Assembly (NCBI GenBank): GCA_003246265.1
Contig: QKAU01000065.1
Coordinates: 1 to 64,000, forward strand
DNA from: Kiritimatiellales bacterium
Lineage (GTDB): Bacteria > Verrucomicrobiota > Kiritimatiellia > Kiritimatiellales > Pontiellaceae
DNA length: 64,000 bases
Direction of reading: 5' to 3'
Positions 44,873 through 53,548 of this stretch are shown here, piece after piece (positions within the stretch are counted from its first letter, which is position 1; every line of letters starts with the position of its first letter). The notes beneath the pieces are model-generated. The model was not told the DNA's origin. It did no database searches and saw only the letters and a program-made list of their open reading frames with translations. The translations under genes were made by a program, and so were the position numbers.

Positions 44873-45262
44873 ATGGAATACGATGCCTATGAAAGCAGTG
44901 CGGAACAGACCGGAAACGGACCCTCGAAATCGGAGCGCCAGTGGGCCATGGGATGCCACCTTATCGCCCTGGCCGGGCATCTGCTGCCGATTGCGAGCAT
45001 CATCGGCCCCCTGGTGCTTTGGCTGATCAAGCGGGAGGATGGGGCGTTCATCGACGAGCAGGGCAAGGAATCGCTCAACTTCCAGATCTCGATCCTGGTC
45101 TACTATTGCATCAGTTTTGTCCTGATCCCCCTGCTCGGGCTAGGATTGCTGTTGCTGGGGGTGGTGGCGGTGTTCGACCTGGTCTGCATCCTCGTTGCGG
45201 CCGTAAAGGTCAGCGAGGGGCGCCATTACCGCTACCCCATGTGCCTACGTTTGATCAACTAG
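44873..45262 (+). CDS. DUF4870 family membrane protein
   Basis: A 129-residue membrane protein with the DUF4870 pattern: a conserved N-terminal helix (MGCHLIALAGHLLPIASIIG), then PLVLWLIKREDGAFIDEQGKE, and two further helices ending in a HYRYP motif. Function is unknown. ATG 44873 is preferred over ATG 44654 because the extension overlaps the divergent GspI gene and is not membrane-like. folD follows after 16 bp. Confidence 0.83.
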   Translation: MEYDAYESSAEQTGNGPSKSERQWAMGCHLIALAGHLLPIASIIGPLVLWLIKREDGAFIDEQGKESLNFQISILVYYCISFVLIPLLGLGLLLLGVVAVFDLVCILVAAVKVSEGRHYRYPMCLRLIN

Positions 45263-45278
45263 CCAGAAGGGAATCGCT

Positions 45279-46166
45279 ATGACGGCAAGAATCATCGATG
45301 GAAAGCAGATTGCGGCGGATATCCGCGACGAACTCAAGGCCGAGGTGGCCGCGCTCAAGGAGAAGGGGATCGTGCCGGGGCTGGGGGTTGTCCTTGTCGG
45401 CGAAGATCCGGCCTCCCAATCGTATGTGTCGGCCAAGGAGAAGGCATGCGAGTCGATCGGCATCTATTCGGACGACAACCGCCTGCCGGTCGAAACGACG
45501 CAGGAGGAGTTGCTTGCGCTGGTCGGGCGCATGAACAACGATCCTAGGATCAACGGCATCCTCGTGCAGCTGCCCCTGCCGCGGCATATCGATGAGTCGG
45601 CCGTATTGATGGCGATCGATCCCGACAAGGACGTGGACGGCTTCCATCCGGTGAATGTCGGGAAGATGGTCGTGGGTGAGGATGCCTTCCTGCCATGCAC
45701 GCCGCACGGCGTGGTACAGATGCTCCGGCGCAGCGGCGTGGAGACTTGCGGGGCCCATGTCGTGGTGGTCGGGCGTAGCAACATCGTGGGCAAGCCGGTC
45801 GCCAACATGCTGCTGCAGAAGAAGGAAGGGGCCAATGCGACCGTGACCCTGTGCCATACGCGGACGCGCGACCTGGGCCAGTTCACCCGCCAGGCCGACA
45901 TCATCATCGCGGCATCGGGATTCCCGAACACCGTGACCGCCGACATGGTGAAGGAAGGTGCGGTGGTTATCGATGTCGGGGTCAACCGCATCGAGGATCC
46001 GACGCGCGAGCGGGGATACCGTCTGGTGGGGGACGTCGACTTCGACGCGGTAAAGGAGAAGGCCTCGATGATTACGCCGGTACCCGGCGGCGTAGGTCCG
46101 ATGACCATCACCATGCTGCTGTTCAACACCGTGGTTTCGGCCAAACGGGCAAATGGCATTGACTAA
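45279..46166 (+). CDS. folD: Bifunctional methylenetetrahydrofolate dehydrogenase/cyclohydrolase
   Basis: A 295-residue FolD that converts 5,10-methylene-THF to 10-formyl-THF using NADP+, supplying one-carbon units to purine synthesis. The catalytic Lys lies in SYVSAKEKACESIG, with the usual GILVQLPLPRHID, the folate-binding DVDGFHPVNVGKM, the nucleotide loop VVGRSNIVGKPVANML, and the C-terminal PGGVGPMTITML. The start is ATG 45279, with GAAGGGAA upstream. It is paired with the DUF4870 gene and followed by the ferritin gene, which has a separate promoter. PurM and PurC in this window use its product's pathway. Confidence 0.97.
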   Translation: MTARIIDGKQIAADIRDELKAEVAALKEKGIVPGLGVVLVGEDPASQSYVSAKEKACESIGIYSDDNRLPVETTQEELLALVGRMNNDPRINGILVQLPLPRHIDESAVLMAIDPDKDVDGFHPVNVGKMVVGEDAFLPCTPHGVVQMLRRSGVETCGAHVVVVGRSNIVGKPVANMLLQKKEGANATVTLCHTRTRDLGQFTRQADIIIAASGFPNTVTADMVKEGAVVIDVGVNRIEDPTRERGYRLVGDVDFDAVKEKASMITPVPGGVGPMTITMLLFNTVVSAKRANGID

Positions 46167-46187
46167 TGGGGAGGCTGGGACGATAGT
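46159..46187 (+). promoter_or_regulatory. Candidate promoter of the ferritin gene
   Basis: TTGACT (46159-46164, overlapping the folD stop) and GATAGT (46182-46187), spacer 17 bp, 31 bp before the ferritin ATG, which has AAGGAGG upstream. Confidence 0.55.
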
Positions 46188-46217
46188 TCGAGCAAGCCAA
46201 CAGCCAAGGAGGCGGTT

Positions 46218-46721
46218 ATGATCTCGAAGAAAATGGAAGCTGCGCTCAACGAGCAGGTCAACAAGGAATTCTACTCGGCCTACATGTACCTCGCGATGTC
46301 GGCCTATTGCAATAGCATCGGGCTCCCCGGTTTTTCGCACTGGATGCGGCTCCAGTACGAGGAGGAGAACATGCATGTGACCAAGATGTACGACTACATC
46401 CTGAGCCAGGGCGGGCAGGTACACCTCAAGGCGATCACAGAGCCGCCCAAGGAATATGGAAAGCCGCTCGATATATTCAAGAAAACCCTTGAGCACGAGC
46501 AGTTCGTTACCGCTTCGATCCATCGGCTGATGGAGCTGGCGATCGAGGAGCGCGATTTTGCCACCCAGACGTTCCTGCAATGGTACGTGACCGAGCAGGT
46601 CGAGGAGGAGTCGAACGTCAACGACATCCTGGCGCCGCTGCGCATGGTGGGCGAAGACAAGGGCGGGTTGATGATGATCGACCAGAAGCTGGAACAACGC
46701 ACGCTGGCGACCGGCGCGTAG
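46218..46721 (+). CDS. ftn: Bacterial ferritin
   Basis: A 167-residue four-helix-bundle ferritin of the non-heme FtnA type, which stores iron as a 24-mer cage. The ferroxidase ligands are visible: Glu17 (NKEFYSAYMY), Glu49/Glu50 and His53 (YEEENMHVTKMYDYI), Glu94 (TLEHEQFVT) and Gln (QWYVTEQVEEE). No haem-binding Met at the bacterioferritin position was seen. It has a candidate promoter and a good site (AAGGAGG). The following exported protein starts 14 bp later. Confidence 0.95.
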   Translation: MISKKMEAALNEQVNKEFYSAYMYLAMSAYCNSIGLPGFSHWMRLQYEEENMHVTKMYDYILSQGGQVHLKAITEPPKEYGKPLDIFKKTLEHEQFVTASIHRLMELAIEERDFATQTFLQWYVTEQVEEESNVNDILAPLRMVGEDKGGLMMIDQKLEQRTLATGA

Positions 46722-46735
46722 GGAGGATGGCCGGT

Positions 46736-47542
46736 ATGAAATGGATTCGCTGCATCGTCGTATTCTTGATGGCCGCTTCGCCGGCCATGGCTTCGCGGAT
46801 GGACGAGGTGACGCTGATAGTGGTGCCGCGCGAAGACGGCGCGGTGCGCGTCGGCATGGATGTCGCCAACCACTATCCAACCCTGCTGCTCAGCTACAAG
46901 CTGGGTGCCGGCGGGGCGGTTTCGCTGCACGGATGGAACGGGAGCGAGTGGGTCAACGTCTCGCTGGAGGATTTCCAAAGCGGCAATTTCTTCCGGACGG
47001 GGCCGCAGTCCGCCCTGCTGGTCGAACGGGGGGATGCCCCGATGCCCGCGGCGCTGGTGCCTCCGGAAGCATGGTGCGGTCCCGTGTACAAAATCACGAC
47101 CACCGAGGTCCGGCCTTTGCTTCATCTGACGGGGCAGTACTTCGATTTCAACTACAAGGATTGGAAGTGGTTTTCAGAGAACTACCGCTTTCCGATCGAA
47201 TCGATCAATCCCGAAGGGCTCAACATCGCGTGGTACCACCGGCGGTTGAACGAACAGCTTGCGCGCGACGCGGCGTTTGGTGCCAACGACCTGCAGTTCT
47301 GGTTCGCCGTCCGGCATCCCGTGCCGGCCGCGATGGGTGGCGAAGTCGTCGGAGAAGGGGCGGCTTCCGTTGCGGAGGAAATATCCGCTACCAATGAGGT
47401 TCCGGTGGTGGACGGAGTGAATCCGCTGACCAATGCCGCACCCGAAGCGGTGGTAATGGGGGCGAATGCCGCCGAGTCGGCCCCAGCCGTGGAGTCTGCC
47501 GATAGCGGAACATCATCCAATGAACCGAATTCGGCCGAGTAG
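46736..47542 (+). CDS. Exported hypothetical protein, about 268 residues
   Basis: No family was recognised. It has a signal peptide (MKWIRCIVVFLMAASPAMAS), a central part with mixed strands and many aromatics (HYPTLLLSYKLG, LHGWNGSEWVNVSLEDF, TGQYFDFNYKDWKWF), and a low-complexity Ala/Glu/Ser-rich C-terminal tail of about 70 residues. It starts 14 bp after the ferritin stop and overlaps the next lipoprotein gene by 23 bp, so the two are coexpressed. ATG 46736 is preferred to ATG 46727 because GGGAGG lies at the right distance. A periplasmic role is likely; the rest is unknown. Confidence 0.6.
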   Translation: MKWIRCIVVFLMAASPAMASRMDEVTLIVVPREDGAVRVGMDVANHYPTLLLSYKLGAGGAVSLHGWNGSEWVNVSLEDFQSGNFFRTGPQSALLVERGDAPMPAALVPPEAWCGPVYKITTTEVRPLLHLTGQYFDFNYKDWKWFSENYRFPIESINPEGLNIAWYHRRLNEQLARDAAFGANDLQFWFAVRHPVPAAMGGEVVGEGAASVAEEISATNEVPVVDGVNPLTNAAPEAVVMGANAAESAPAVESADSGTSSNEPNSAE

Positions 47543-47852
47543 GCCCCTCCAGTACTGGACTGCTGGCCTGGTGCTCCTGTTGGCGGCGGGGTGTGTTTCC
47601 AAGCAGGTGGAGCCGGCCCACACGCCGCGCCTGATGATGGCGCGCGACAGTAGCGGTTGGGTCACGCTAAGCTGGAAATCGGAGCCGGGCTACAAGTACC
47701 GCATCGAGGTGATGGATCCCAAGACGAACCAGTGGGTTCCGCTTCCGGGTGCGGACGTTTTCCATGGGAAGGGCGAAACCATTACACACATGGTGCGAAG
47801 CAATCCCCGGATGCCGGCCCCGTGGTTCAACCTGAGCTTCTCGCACGAGTGA
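47520..47852 (+). CDS. Small lipoprotein, little more than one beta-strand module
   Basis: A 110-residue lipoprotein: membrane start, lipobox LAAGC near residue 25, and a single short domain. The domain runs WVTLSWKSEPGYKYRIEV, then a W-rich middle (NQWVPLPG) and ends APWFNLSFSHE. The same plan (W-containing strand, Y-x-hydrophobic, L/W strand, paired aromatics at the very end) closes the two secreted proteins at 60-64 kb. It overlaps the preceding gene by 23 bp. The likeness is by eye and needs profile comparison. Confidence 0.6.
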   Translation: MNRIRPSRPLQYWTAGLVLLLAAGCVSKQVEPAHTPRLMMARDSSGWVTLSWKSEPGYKYRIEVMDPKTNQWVPLPGADVFHGKGETITHMVRSNPRMPAPWFNLSFSHE

Positions 47853-47858
47853 GTTTGC

Positions 47859-49181
47859 CTAGGAACTCGCTTCCTCCACCCTGGACGCCACGTCGCGATA
47901 GCCGATGTCCGCGGCATAAATCTCCTTGAAGCAGTGGAGCGCCTGTTCGCGCTCGCCGGCCTCGGCATGGAGGCATCCGAGATCATAGAGGATCTCCTTC
48001 CGGGTCGCATCCATGGCGGGTGCTTCGCCCAGGGCACATTCCAGCTGGCGCATGGCAAGATCCGGCTGGCCCTTGGCCTTGAACGAGAGCCCCAGGTAGA
48101 GGAGCGCCCGGATGCGCCGCTGGGGATGGGCAAGTGCCGCCTGGAACTGCTGGATGGCCTCGGCATGGCGTCCTGCTTCGAAAAGCTGCTTCCCGAATTC
48201 GAACTTCAGCTGTAGATCGGTCGGATAGCGTGCGACCTGGCCGGCCAGGTTGCCGATGCGCAGTTCGTCGCGCATGGATCGAAGCCGGGCAACGCGCTCC
48301 CGATCATCGGCATCCTCGGCTTCGGCCAGCTGGCGGCCGAGCAGCCTCTCCCGGGCTTCCGCGAGTTTCCGGTCCGCATGGGGGTCGGCATCCTTGGCGA
48401 TGGCGCAGTACTTCACGAGTGTTTCAACAGCCTCTTCGAGCAACAGGCCCTGCAGCTCCAGGTCGGCCAGTCCTTTCAGCAACTCCAGATTCCCGGGATC
48501 GTCCGAAACCTTGCTTCTGGCTTCCGACAGACGTTCCTCGAACGTGGGTTGTCGCGATTCGCTCCGGACCACATCGCGGAAACTGGCCGCATGCTGCCAG
48601 CTGGATTTGCCCATGGTCAGGCGGGCGGCGGCGTCCTTAAGCTCCTTGGCCGCCGCCGGATCTCCCGGTTTCAGGGCCGCGATCCGTTCCCGACATTCAA
48701 ATTCCCGGTCGTACTCTTCAACCAGACGATACAACCTCGCCAGAGGTTCCAGCACGGCCAGATCCGAAGGGCGGTTTTCGTTGATTATTTCAAGGGTCAG
48801 GACGGCGGCCTCGGACAATCCGGCGCGTTCGGCGGCCTCGCATTGCGCCTGGGCCAGCCGCGGATTGAGCGGGTCGATGCGCAACAGCTTCTCCGCCGCC
48901 GCCAGGGCCTCCATGGGATTCTTCTTCAAAAGGGAAGCCACCTTGACCCGAGTAGCCAGCGCCTTGGCCACGGCCAGCTTGCTGGCGGGCCGCTCCCGGG
49001 CCCTTTTTACTGCTGAGGTGCGTAGCAACCTGCGAACCTCCAGCAGGCGCGGTTCCACTTGCAAGGCGGCCTCGAACATGTCCATCGCATAGTCGAGGTT
49101 GCCGCGTTCCATGGCGGCGAGCCCCTTTTCATAAAAGGGTTGAATGGCCTGAGGGGCTGCCGCGATCTTTATTTCCGCCAT
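47859..49181 (-). CDS. TPR-repeat protein
   Basis: A 440-residue, alpha-helical protein with tetratricopeptide-like repeats at both ends: YEKGLAAMERGNLDYAMDMF near the start, a middle of charged helical pairs, and KFEFGKQLFEAGRHAEAIQQF to LYDLGCLHAEAGEREQALHC near the end. It lacks a signal peptide, so a cytosolic scaffold is likely. ATG 49181 has AAGGGAG upstream; an in-frame ATG at 49334 is rejected because the extension is not TPR-like. It is convergent with the lipoprotein gene and divergent from the YyaL-type gene. Partner proteins are unknown. Confidence 0.78.
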   Translation of the reverse strand: MAEIKIAAAPQAIQPFYEKGLAAMERGNLDYAMDMFEAALQVEPRLLEVRRLLRTSAVKRARERPASKLAVAKALATRVKVASLLKKNPMEALAAAEKLLRIDPLNPRLAQAQCEAAERAGLSEAAVLTLEIINENRPSDLAVLEPLARLYRLVEEYDREFECRERIAALKPGDPAAAKELKDAAARLTMGKSSWQHAASFRDVVRSESRQPTFEERLSEARSKVSDDPGNLELLKGLADLELQGLLLEEAVETLVKYCAIAKDADPHADRKLAEARERLLGRQLAEAEDADDRERVARLRSMRDELRIGNLAGQVARYPTDLQLKFEFGKQLFEAGRHAEAIQQFQAALAHPQRRIRALLYLGLSFKAKGQPDLAMRQLECALGEAPAMDATRKEILYDLGCLHAEAGEREQALHCFKEIYAADIGYRDVASRVEEASS

Positions 49182-49327
49182 GGTGCTCCCTTCCTTCAAG
49201 TGGTGCCAGTGTAGGGAAACGTGCGCAAAATGCAAACCGGGAAGCGGCGGCAGGGGAAAAGTGCAATTGCATCTGGAAATAGGACTGCTGCGGTATACTA
49301 TGCCCGCCAACACGGAAGGACGCCACG

Positions 49328-51382
49328 ATGCCACGATCAGGAAACCGTTTGACCGGCGAACTCAGCCCCTACCTGCTGCAGCATGCGCACAATCCGGTCG
49401 ACTGGTATCCGTGGGGTGACGAGGCGTTCGCCCGCGCGGAGGCCGAGGATCGTCCGATTTTCCTGTCGATTGGTTACGCAACCTGCCACTGGTGCCATGT
49501 CATGGAACGCGAATCGTTCGAGAACGAGGCCATCGCACATTTGCTCAACGAGGCATTTGTCTGCATCAAGGTCGATCGCGAGGAGCGGCCCGATATCGAC
49601 GCCATCTACATGGCGGTATGCCAGATGATGACGGGGCAGGGGGGATGGCCGCTAACCATTGTCATGACGCCGGACCGCCGTCCATTCTATGCAGCGACCT
49701 ACATCCCCCCCGCAACGCGCTACGGCCGCATTGGCATGCAGGAACTGGTGCCGCGCATCGAAGCCGCATGGAGGAGTCGCCGGAACGAACTGCTTGATTC
49801 GGCCGGACAGATCGTCCATGTGCTTCAGCAACAGGGATCGACGAAAACGGACCATCCTCCAGAACACGATCTTGTCGAGGCCGGCCACCGCGATCTGATG
49901 GCCCAATACGATGCCCGGTTCGGGGGGTTCGGGAATGCGCCCAAGTTTCCAACGCCGCACCGGCTGGTCTTCCTGCTGCGCCACGGCTGTGCGGAAGGGA
50001 TTTGCGCCGTCGAACACACGCTCGAGGCCATGCGCAGAGGCGGAGTTTTCGATCACATCGGCTTCGGATTCCACCGCTACGCCACCGATCGAGAGTGGCT
50101 GCTTCCCCATTTCGAAAAGATGCTCTACGACCAGGCCATGTTGGCCACTGCCTATGCGGAAGCCTTCCTTTCGACGGGTAAACCGATCTATCGGCAGGTG
50201 GCGGAGGAGATCCTCGGCTATGTTGCGCGCGACATGACCTCGCCCGAGGGAGGATTCTATTCGGCGGAGGATGCCGATTCCGAGGGCGAGGAGGGCCTGT
50301 TCTACGTGTGGGATGCCGCGGAGATGGAGCATTTGCTCGGTGCGGAGTACGAAGGCGTAGCCCGGCTATGGAACATCCTTCCGGAAGGCAACTTCAACGA
50401 CGAGTCCACCCGCCGGCCCACAGGAAGGAACATTCCGCATCTGGACCGGTTGCCGGATCCCGACGATGCGTCGCGGCTCGCCAGGGTGAGCGAAAAGCTG
50501 TTCGAGGTGCGTCGCCGGCGAATCCACCCCCTGAAGGATACCAAGATCCTGGCGGATTGGAATGGCCTGATGATCGCGGCCTTTGCCATGGCGGGGCGTG
50601 TCTTCGGCGAGCCGCGATGGGTCCAAATCGCTGAACGGGCGCATGAATTCGTTGCTGGCAACATGCGGGACCCGTCAGGACGGCTTTGGCATCGCTATCG
50701 GGAAGGGCATACCCTCGTTTCCGGGCAGCTTCAGGACTACGCCTTCGTCATTCATTCCCTGTTGGAACTCCATGCGGCGACCTACGACGTCGGCTACTTG
50801 GAAGACGCACTGGGATACGACGCCATGCTGGCCGAGTTGTTCGCCGACCAGACTGCCGGCGGGTATTTCATGACGGCCGCCGATGCCGAGACGCTGATCG
50901 TGCGGCCCAAGGAGTTCCATGATGGGGCGATCCCCTCGGGAAATTCGGTGCAGCTTCTGAACCTTGTGCGGCTGGCGCGCCTAACGGGCCGGCCCGAGCT
51001 CGCGGAGCGGGCGGAGCAGTGTGCCCGTGCGATCACCCCTGCGGTGGCTCGCGCCCCGGCCCACCATGCGCAGGCACTGGTCGCGCTGCAGTTTGCGGAG
51101 GATGAATCGCTGGAGATCGTGGTGGTCGGGGAGAGGGGCGATCCGGTGACCGAGGCCATGCTGGGGCAGGTCGATGCGGTCCACGTACCGAGCAAGGTGG
51201 TATTGCTGAAGTGCGCGCAAAACGGAGAGCGATTGGCCAGTCTGGCTCCCTATACGCAAGGCATGTCGATGGTGGGGGGGAGGCCGACCGCCTATGTCTG
51301 TCACCGCTTCGCCTGCAGCCAGCCTGTCACGACGCCCGATGAACTTGCCGAGCGTCTGGCTAGCTGCCCTCGTAGGTCATGA
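49328..51382 (+). CDS. YyaL/DUF255-type thioredoxin-domain protein
   Basis: A 684-residue cytosolic protein. Residues of about 5-160 form a thioredoxin-like domain with the DUF255 signature [17 protein letters not shown], with the CHWC pair at the active place. The remainder is an (alpha/alpha)6 barrel like N-acyl-glucosamine 2-epimerase ([39 protein letters not shown]). It is a conserved family with no proven reaction; the human counterpart is SPATA20. TATACT at 49294-49299 is a possible -10 box. The last 23 bp overlap the end of the anti-sigma gene on the other strand. Confidence 0.92.
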   Translation: MPRSGNRLTGELSPYLLQHAHNPVDWYPWGDEAFARAEAEDRPIFLSIGYATCHWCHVMERESFENEAIAHLLNEAFVCIKVDREERPDIDAIYMAVCQMMTGQGGWPLTIVMTPDRRPFYAATYIPPATRYGRIGMQELVPRIEAAWRSRRNELLDSAGQIVHVLQQQGSTKTDHPPEHDLVEAGHRDLMAQYDARFGGFGNAPKFPTPHRLVFLLRHGCAEGICAVEHTLEAMRRGGVFDHIGFGFHRYATDREWLLPHFEKMLYDQAMLATAYAEAFLSTGKPIYRQVAEEILGYVARDMTSPEGGFYSAEDADSEGEEGLFYVWDAAEMEHLLGAEYEGVARLWNILPEGNFNDESTRRPTGRNIPHLDRLPDPDDASRLARVSEKLFEVRRRRIHPLKDTKILADWNGLMIAAFAMAGRVFGEPRWVQIAERAHEFVAGNMRDPSGRLWHRYREGHTLVSGQLQDYAFVIHSLLELHAATYDVGYLEDALGYDAMLAELFADQTAGGYFMTAADAETLIVRPKEFHDGAIPSGNSVQLLNLVRLARLTGRPELAERAEQCARAITPAVARAPAHHAQALVALQFAEDESLEIVVVGERGDPVTEAMLGQVDAVHVPSKVVLLKCAQNGERLASLAPYTQGMSMVGGRPTAYVCHRFACSQPVTTPDELAERLASCPRRS

Positions 51383-51815
51383 GGAAGTTGAAGGCCAGGT
51401 CGTCCTCGGACAGGCCGCTGTACATCAGGCTTACCACCTGATCCTCGGTGTCGAGGAGCTGGGTCTCCGTCACGACCAGTTCCATGCCGACCTTGCCGGG
51501 CCGCAGGGCCGTCATCAGGAATCCGGCAACCAGCAGCAAGGGGAGTACCGTCGCCATGGCCGGCTTCCAGACCGGCATTTTCGCCGTCCGGCGCTCGGAG
51601 GCATTGAGACGAGCTTGTCGCAGTACGTTCTGCATGGTTTTGGCGCTGGGCTCCGCCGCCAGCCGGGCCGCTTCCTTTACGCCGCCGACAAGCCGGTTGA
51701 AGGCGCGGCATCCAGAGCACGTCCCGAGATGGATCGCAAGCGCCCTTTTGCGATGCGGCCGGAGACCGCCGGCGTCGTCGAGCAATATCAGTTTTTCCGC
51801 ATGTTGGCACTTCAT
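51360..51815 (-). CDS. Zinc-finger (HC2) anti-sigma factor
   Basis: A 151-residue membrane anti-sigma factor: an N-terminal zf-HC2 finger ([20 protein letters not shown] with His29, Cys33, Cys36), one membrane helix at about 100-117 ([15 protein letters not shown]), and a small periplasmic tail. It overlaps the ECF sigma factor gene by 4 bp (ATGA), the usual tight pairing, and would hold that sigma factor inactive until a signal releases it. Its stop is reached after crossing the end of the YyaL gene (23-bp antisense overlap). Confidence 0.85.
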   Translation of the reverse strand: MKCQHAEKLILLDDAGGLRPHRKRALAIHLGTCSGCRAFNRLVGGVKEAARLAAEPSAKTMQNVLRQARLNASERRTAKMPVWKPAMATVLPLLLVAGFLMTALRPGKVGMELVVTETQLLDTEDQVVSLMYSGLSEDDLAFNFLMTYEGS

Positions 51816-52402
51816 GGCATGGCCTCCATCAACTCTTCGTATTCTTCCTTGAGCAGAGAACGCAGCTTGCCCAGGGCATATTGCATGCGGGCCAGGCATG
51901 TGTTGATCGAGCAGCTCTGGATCTTGGCGATCTCCTTGAAAGGCACATCCCCGTACGTCCTGAGGAGAAAAACCTCCTTTTGTTCCGGGGAAAGGGTTTC
52001 GACGGCGGCTTCAATGGCCAGCCCCAGCGCATTGCCGCCGTATTCCTCGGCCGGCGTGATTCCCGGGGCCGCCAGGCAGTCCTCCAGCGTCCGGTCGGCG
52101 TCCCCTCCGGGAAGCGGACTCTGCATGGAGACGTTCTTGCGGTCGCGCCGCGCGCGGTCGATGACCAGGTTGTGGGCGATGCGGAAGAGCCAGTTGAGGA
52201 AGTTCTTGTGCTTGAAGCGCGGCACGTTCTTGAGCGCCCTGAACCAGGTTTCCTGGAAGATTTCTTCGGCATCCTCCCGGCCTTCGGTCATCTTGAGGAT
52301 GAAGGAGTAGAGCGGCCGCTTGTATTTTTCGACCAGCGGCTCGAGCGCGTTGGCATTGCCGGCCAAATAGGCGTTGATGCATTCGATGTCCGTTTCGTCC
52401 AT
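51812..52402 (-). CDS. ECF sigma factor
   Basis: A 196-residue ECF sigma-70 family member. Region 2 includes GREDAEEIFQETWFRALKNV and NFLNWLFRIAHNLVIDRAR; region 4 includes LSPEQKEVFLLRTYGDVPFKEIAKIQSCSINTCLARMQYALGKL (described here by its two ends), the helix-turn-helix. The linker contains an acidic stretch. The start is taken as ATG 52402, where similarity begins; an in-frame ATG at 52591 would add 63 residues that overlap the gspH gene. It is paired with the HC2 anti-sigma factor. Confidence 0.9.
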   Translation of the reverse strand: MDETDIECINAYLAGNANALEPLVEKYKRPLYSFILKMTEGREDAEEIFQETWFRALKNVPRFKHKNFLNWLFRIAHNLVIDRARRDRKNVSMQSPLPGGDADRTLEDCLAAPGITPAEEYGGNALGLAIEAAVETLSPEQKEVFLLRTYGDVPFKEIAKIQSCSINTCLARMQYALGKLRSLLKEEYEELMEAMP

Positions 52403-52438
52403 GGCGCTTGCCGAATCCTCGATATCTCCGATGCCAAC

Positions 52439-52460
52439 TGTCCCGCCGCGGGGCGGGACA
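52439..52460. other. Perfect hairpin between gspH and the ECF sigma gene
   Basis: A 9-bp perfect stem TGTCCCGCC / GGCGGGACA with a four-base loop, in the 86-bp gap between two minus-strand genes. No T-run follows on either strand. It may be a transcription attenuator, an RNA processing site or an operator for the sigma/anti-sigma pair. Confidence 0.5.
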
Positions 52461-52488
52461 CGCCTCCAACAACGCACGACATTCCATG

Positions 52489-53121
52489 CTATTGCCTGGT
52501 TTTCGAACGAACCTTTCCGGTTACAGGATCGATCTCGACCACCATGCCCATTCCATGGTCGTCCTCCAGTTCCATGCGGAACCATTCGCAACGTCCGTTG
52601 GGGTAGAATCGTACCAGGTGTAAATCGGGATACTCCTCGTCATCCCAGTTCTGGTCCTTTTCGAACTGGTAGATGCCGAGTCCTTCGGGCAGATAGCGGT
52701 GGATCTCCTTGTCGACCGGGGTGGAGCCACCGCCCTCCGGAGCACCCTCCACATAGCCTAGGCGCTTGAGCACCTCCTGATCCAGCTCGCCGTCGGCGCG
52801 GTTCGTGGTGGTCTGGGTGGCTCCGCCGAGGTAGATCTCCATGGTATTCGGATCAAGCACCATCGTGAGGGGCTCTTCGCGCAGGATGGCCATGCTGCGC
52901 GCGTAGCGGGAAAGCCGTTCGACCGTCCGGGCGGAGGTCCGTAGCTGGCTGCCCCGGAAGGAGCTGGCGAAATAGGGCAGGGCGATGCCTGAAACGATCA
53001 CGATCAGGACAAGAACCAGGATGATCTCGATCAGGGTAAATCCGGAAACGCCAGCAAACCTTCCGGGCAAACACCGAGTTCGGCCAGGAGAGTCGCCCCT
53101 GCATGGTGGAGTCCGGGCCAT
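52489..53121 (-). CDS. Type II secretion pseudopilin GspH-like
   Basis: A 210-residue pseudopilin with the cleavage site and helix SGFTLIEIILVLVLIVIVSG at about 26-45. The C-terminal domain has the strands LEDDHGMGMVVEIDPVTGKV typical of minor pseudopilins of the H type. The 25-residue leader is longer than usual, and ATG 53121 has no good ribosome binding site, so the true start may be further in. It follows GspG by 9 bp. Confidence 0.75.
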   Translation of the reverse strand: MARTPPCRGDSPGRTRCLPGRFAGVSGFTLIEIILVLVLIVIVSGIALPYFASSFRGSQLRTSARTVERLSRYARSMAILREEPLTMVLDPNTMEIYLGGATQTTTNRADGELDQEVLKRLGYVEGAPEGGGSTPVDKEIHRYLPEGLGIYQFEKDQNWDDEEYPDLHLVRFYPNGRCEWFRMELEDDHGMGMVVEIDPVTGKVRSKTRQ

Positions 53122-53130
53122 CGAAGGGGG

Positions 53131-53529
53131 CTATTCCCAATTGTTGATCACCTCGCCCTTGGGGGAGGTGGTGGAAAGGTCGAAGGTATGGGTGTTGTGC
53201 GCACCGGGGGCGGCAAAGGTGTAGGGTTTTCCCCACGGATCCATTGGAATGACCTTCTTCTCCATGAAAGGGCCCCCCTTGGATTCGTCGAGCAGCCCGT
53301 CGAGGCTGGAGGGATAGGCACCGTTGATCATCTCGTATTCCTGGATGGCCATGCTCAGCGAGTTGATATTGGCCTTGGCCTGCGCAATCATGGCCTTTTC
53401 AGATTTGCCGCCCATCTTCGGAATGGCAATGCCTGCTAGAATGCCGATGATGACGACCACGAGCAGGATTTCGATCAGGGTGAAGCCCGAACGCGGGTTC
53501 GAACGCGGTCTGCGGTTGTTCTTTTCCAT
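53131..53529 (-). CDS. gspG: Major pseudopilin GspG
   Basis: A 132-residue pseudopilin: RSGFTLIEILLVVVIIGILAG with the G/FTLIE cleavage site and Glu+5, and a C-terminal domain with the calcium loop MDPWGKPYTF and AHNTHTFDLSTTSP. Size and motifs match GspG, the main subunit of the type II pseudopilus. ATG 53529 has AAGGAGA upstream; an in-frame ATG at 53556 lacks one. It follows gspF by 19 bp. Confidence 0.9.
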   Translation of the reverse strand: MEKNNRRPRSNPRSGFTLIEILLVVVIIGILAGIAIPKMGGKSEKAMIAQAKANINSLSMAIQEYEMINGAYPSSLDGLLDESKGGPFMEKKVIPMDPWGKPYTFAAPGAHNTHTFDLSTTSPKGEVINNWE

Positions 53530-53548
53530 GGTTCTCTCCTTCGGTGTT

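Noticed and set aside
45255..46880. A 541-codon open frame on the minus strand
   Set aside because: It is antisense to folD and ferritin, with no domain and no ribosome binding site.
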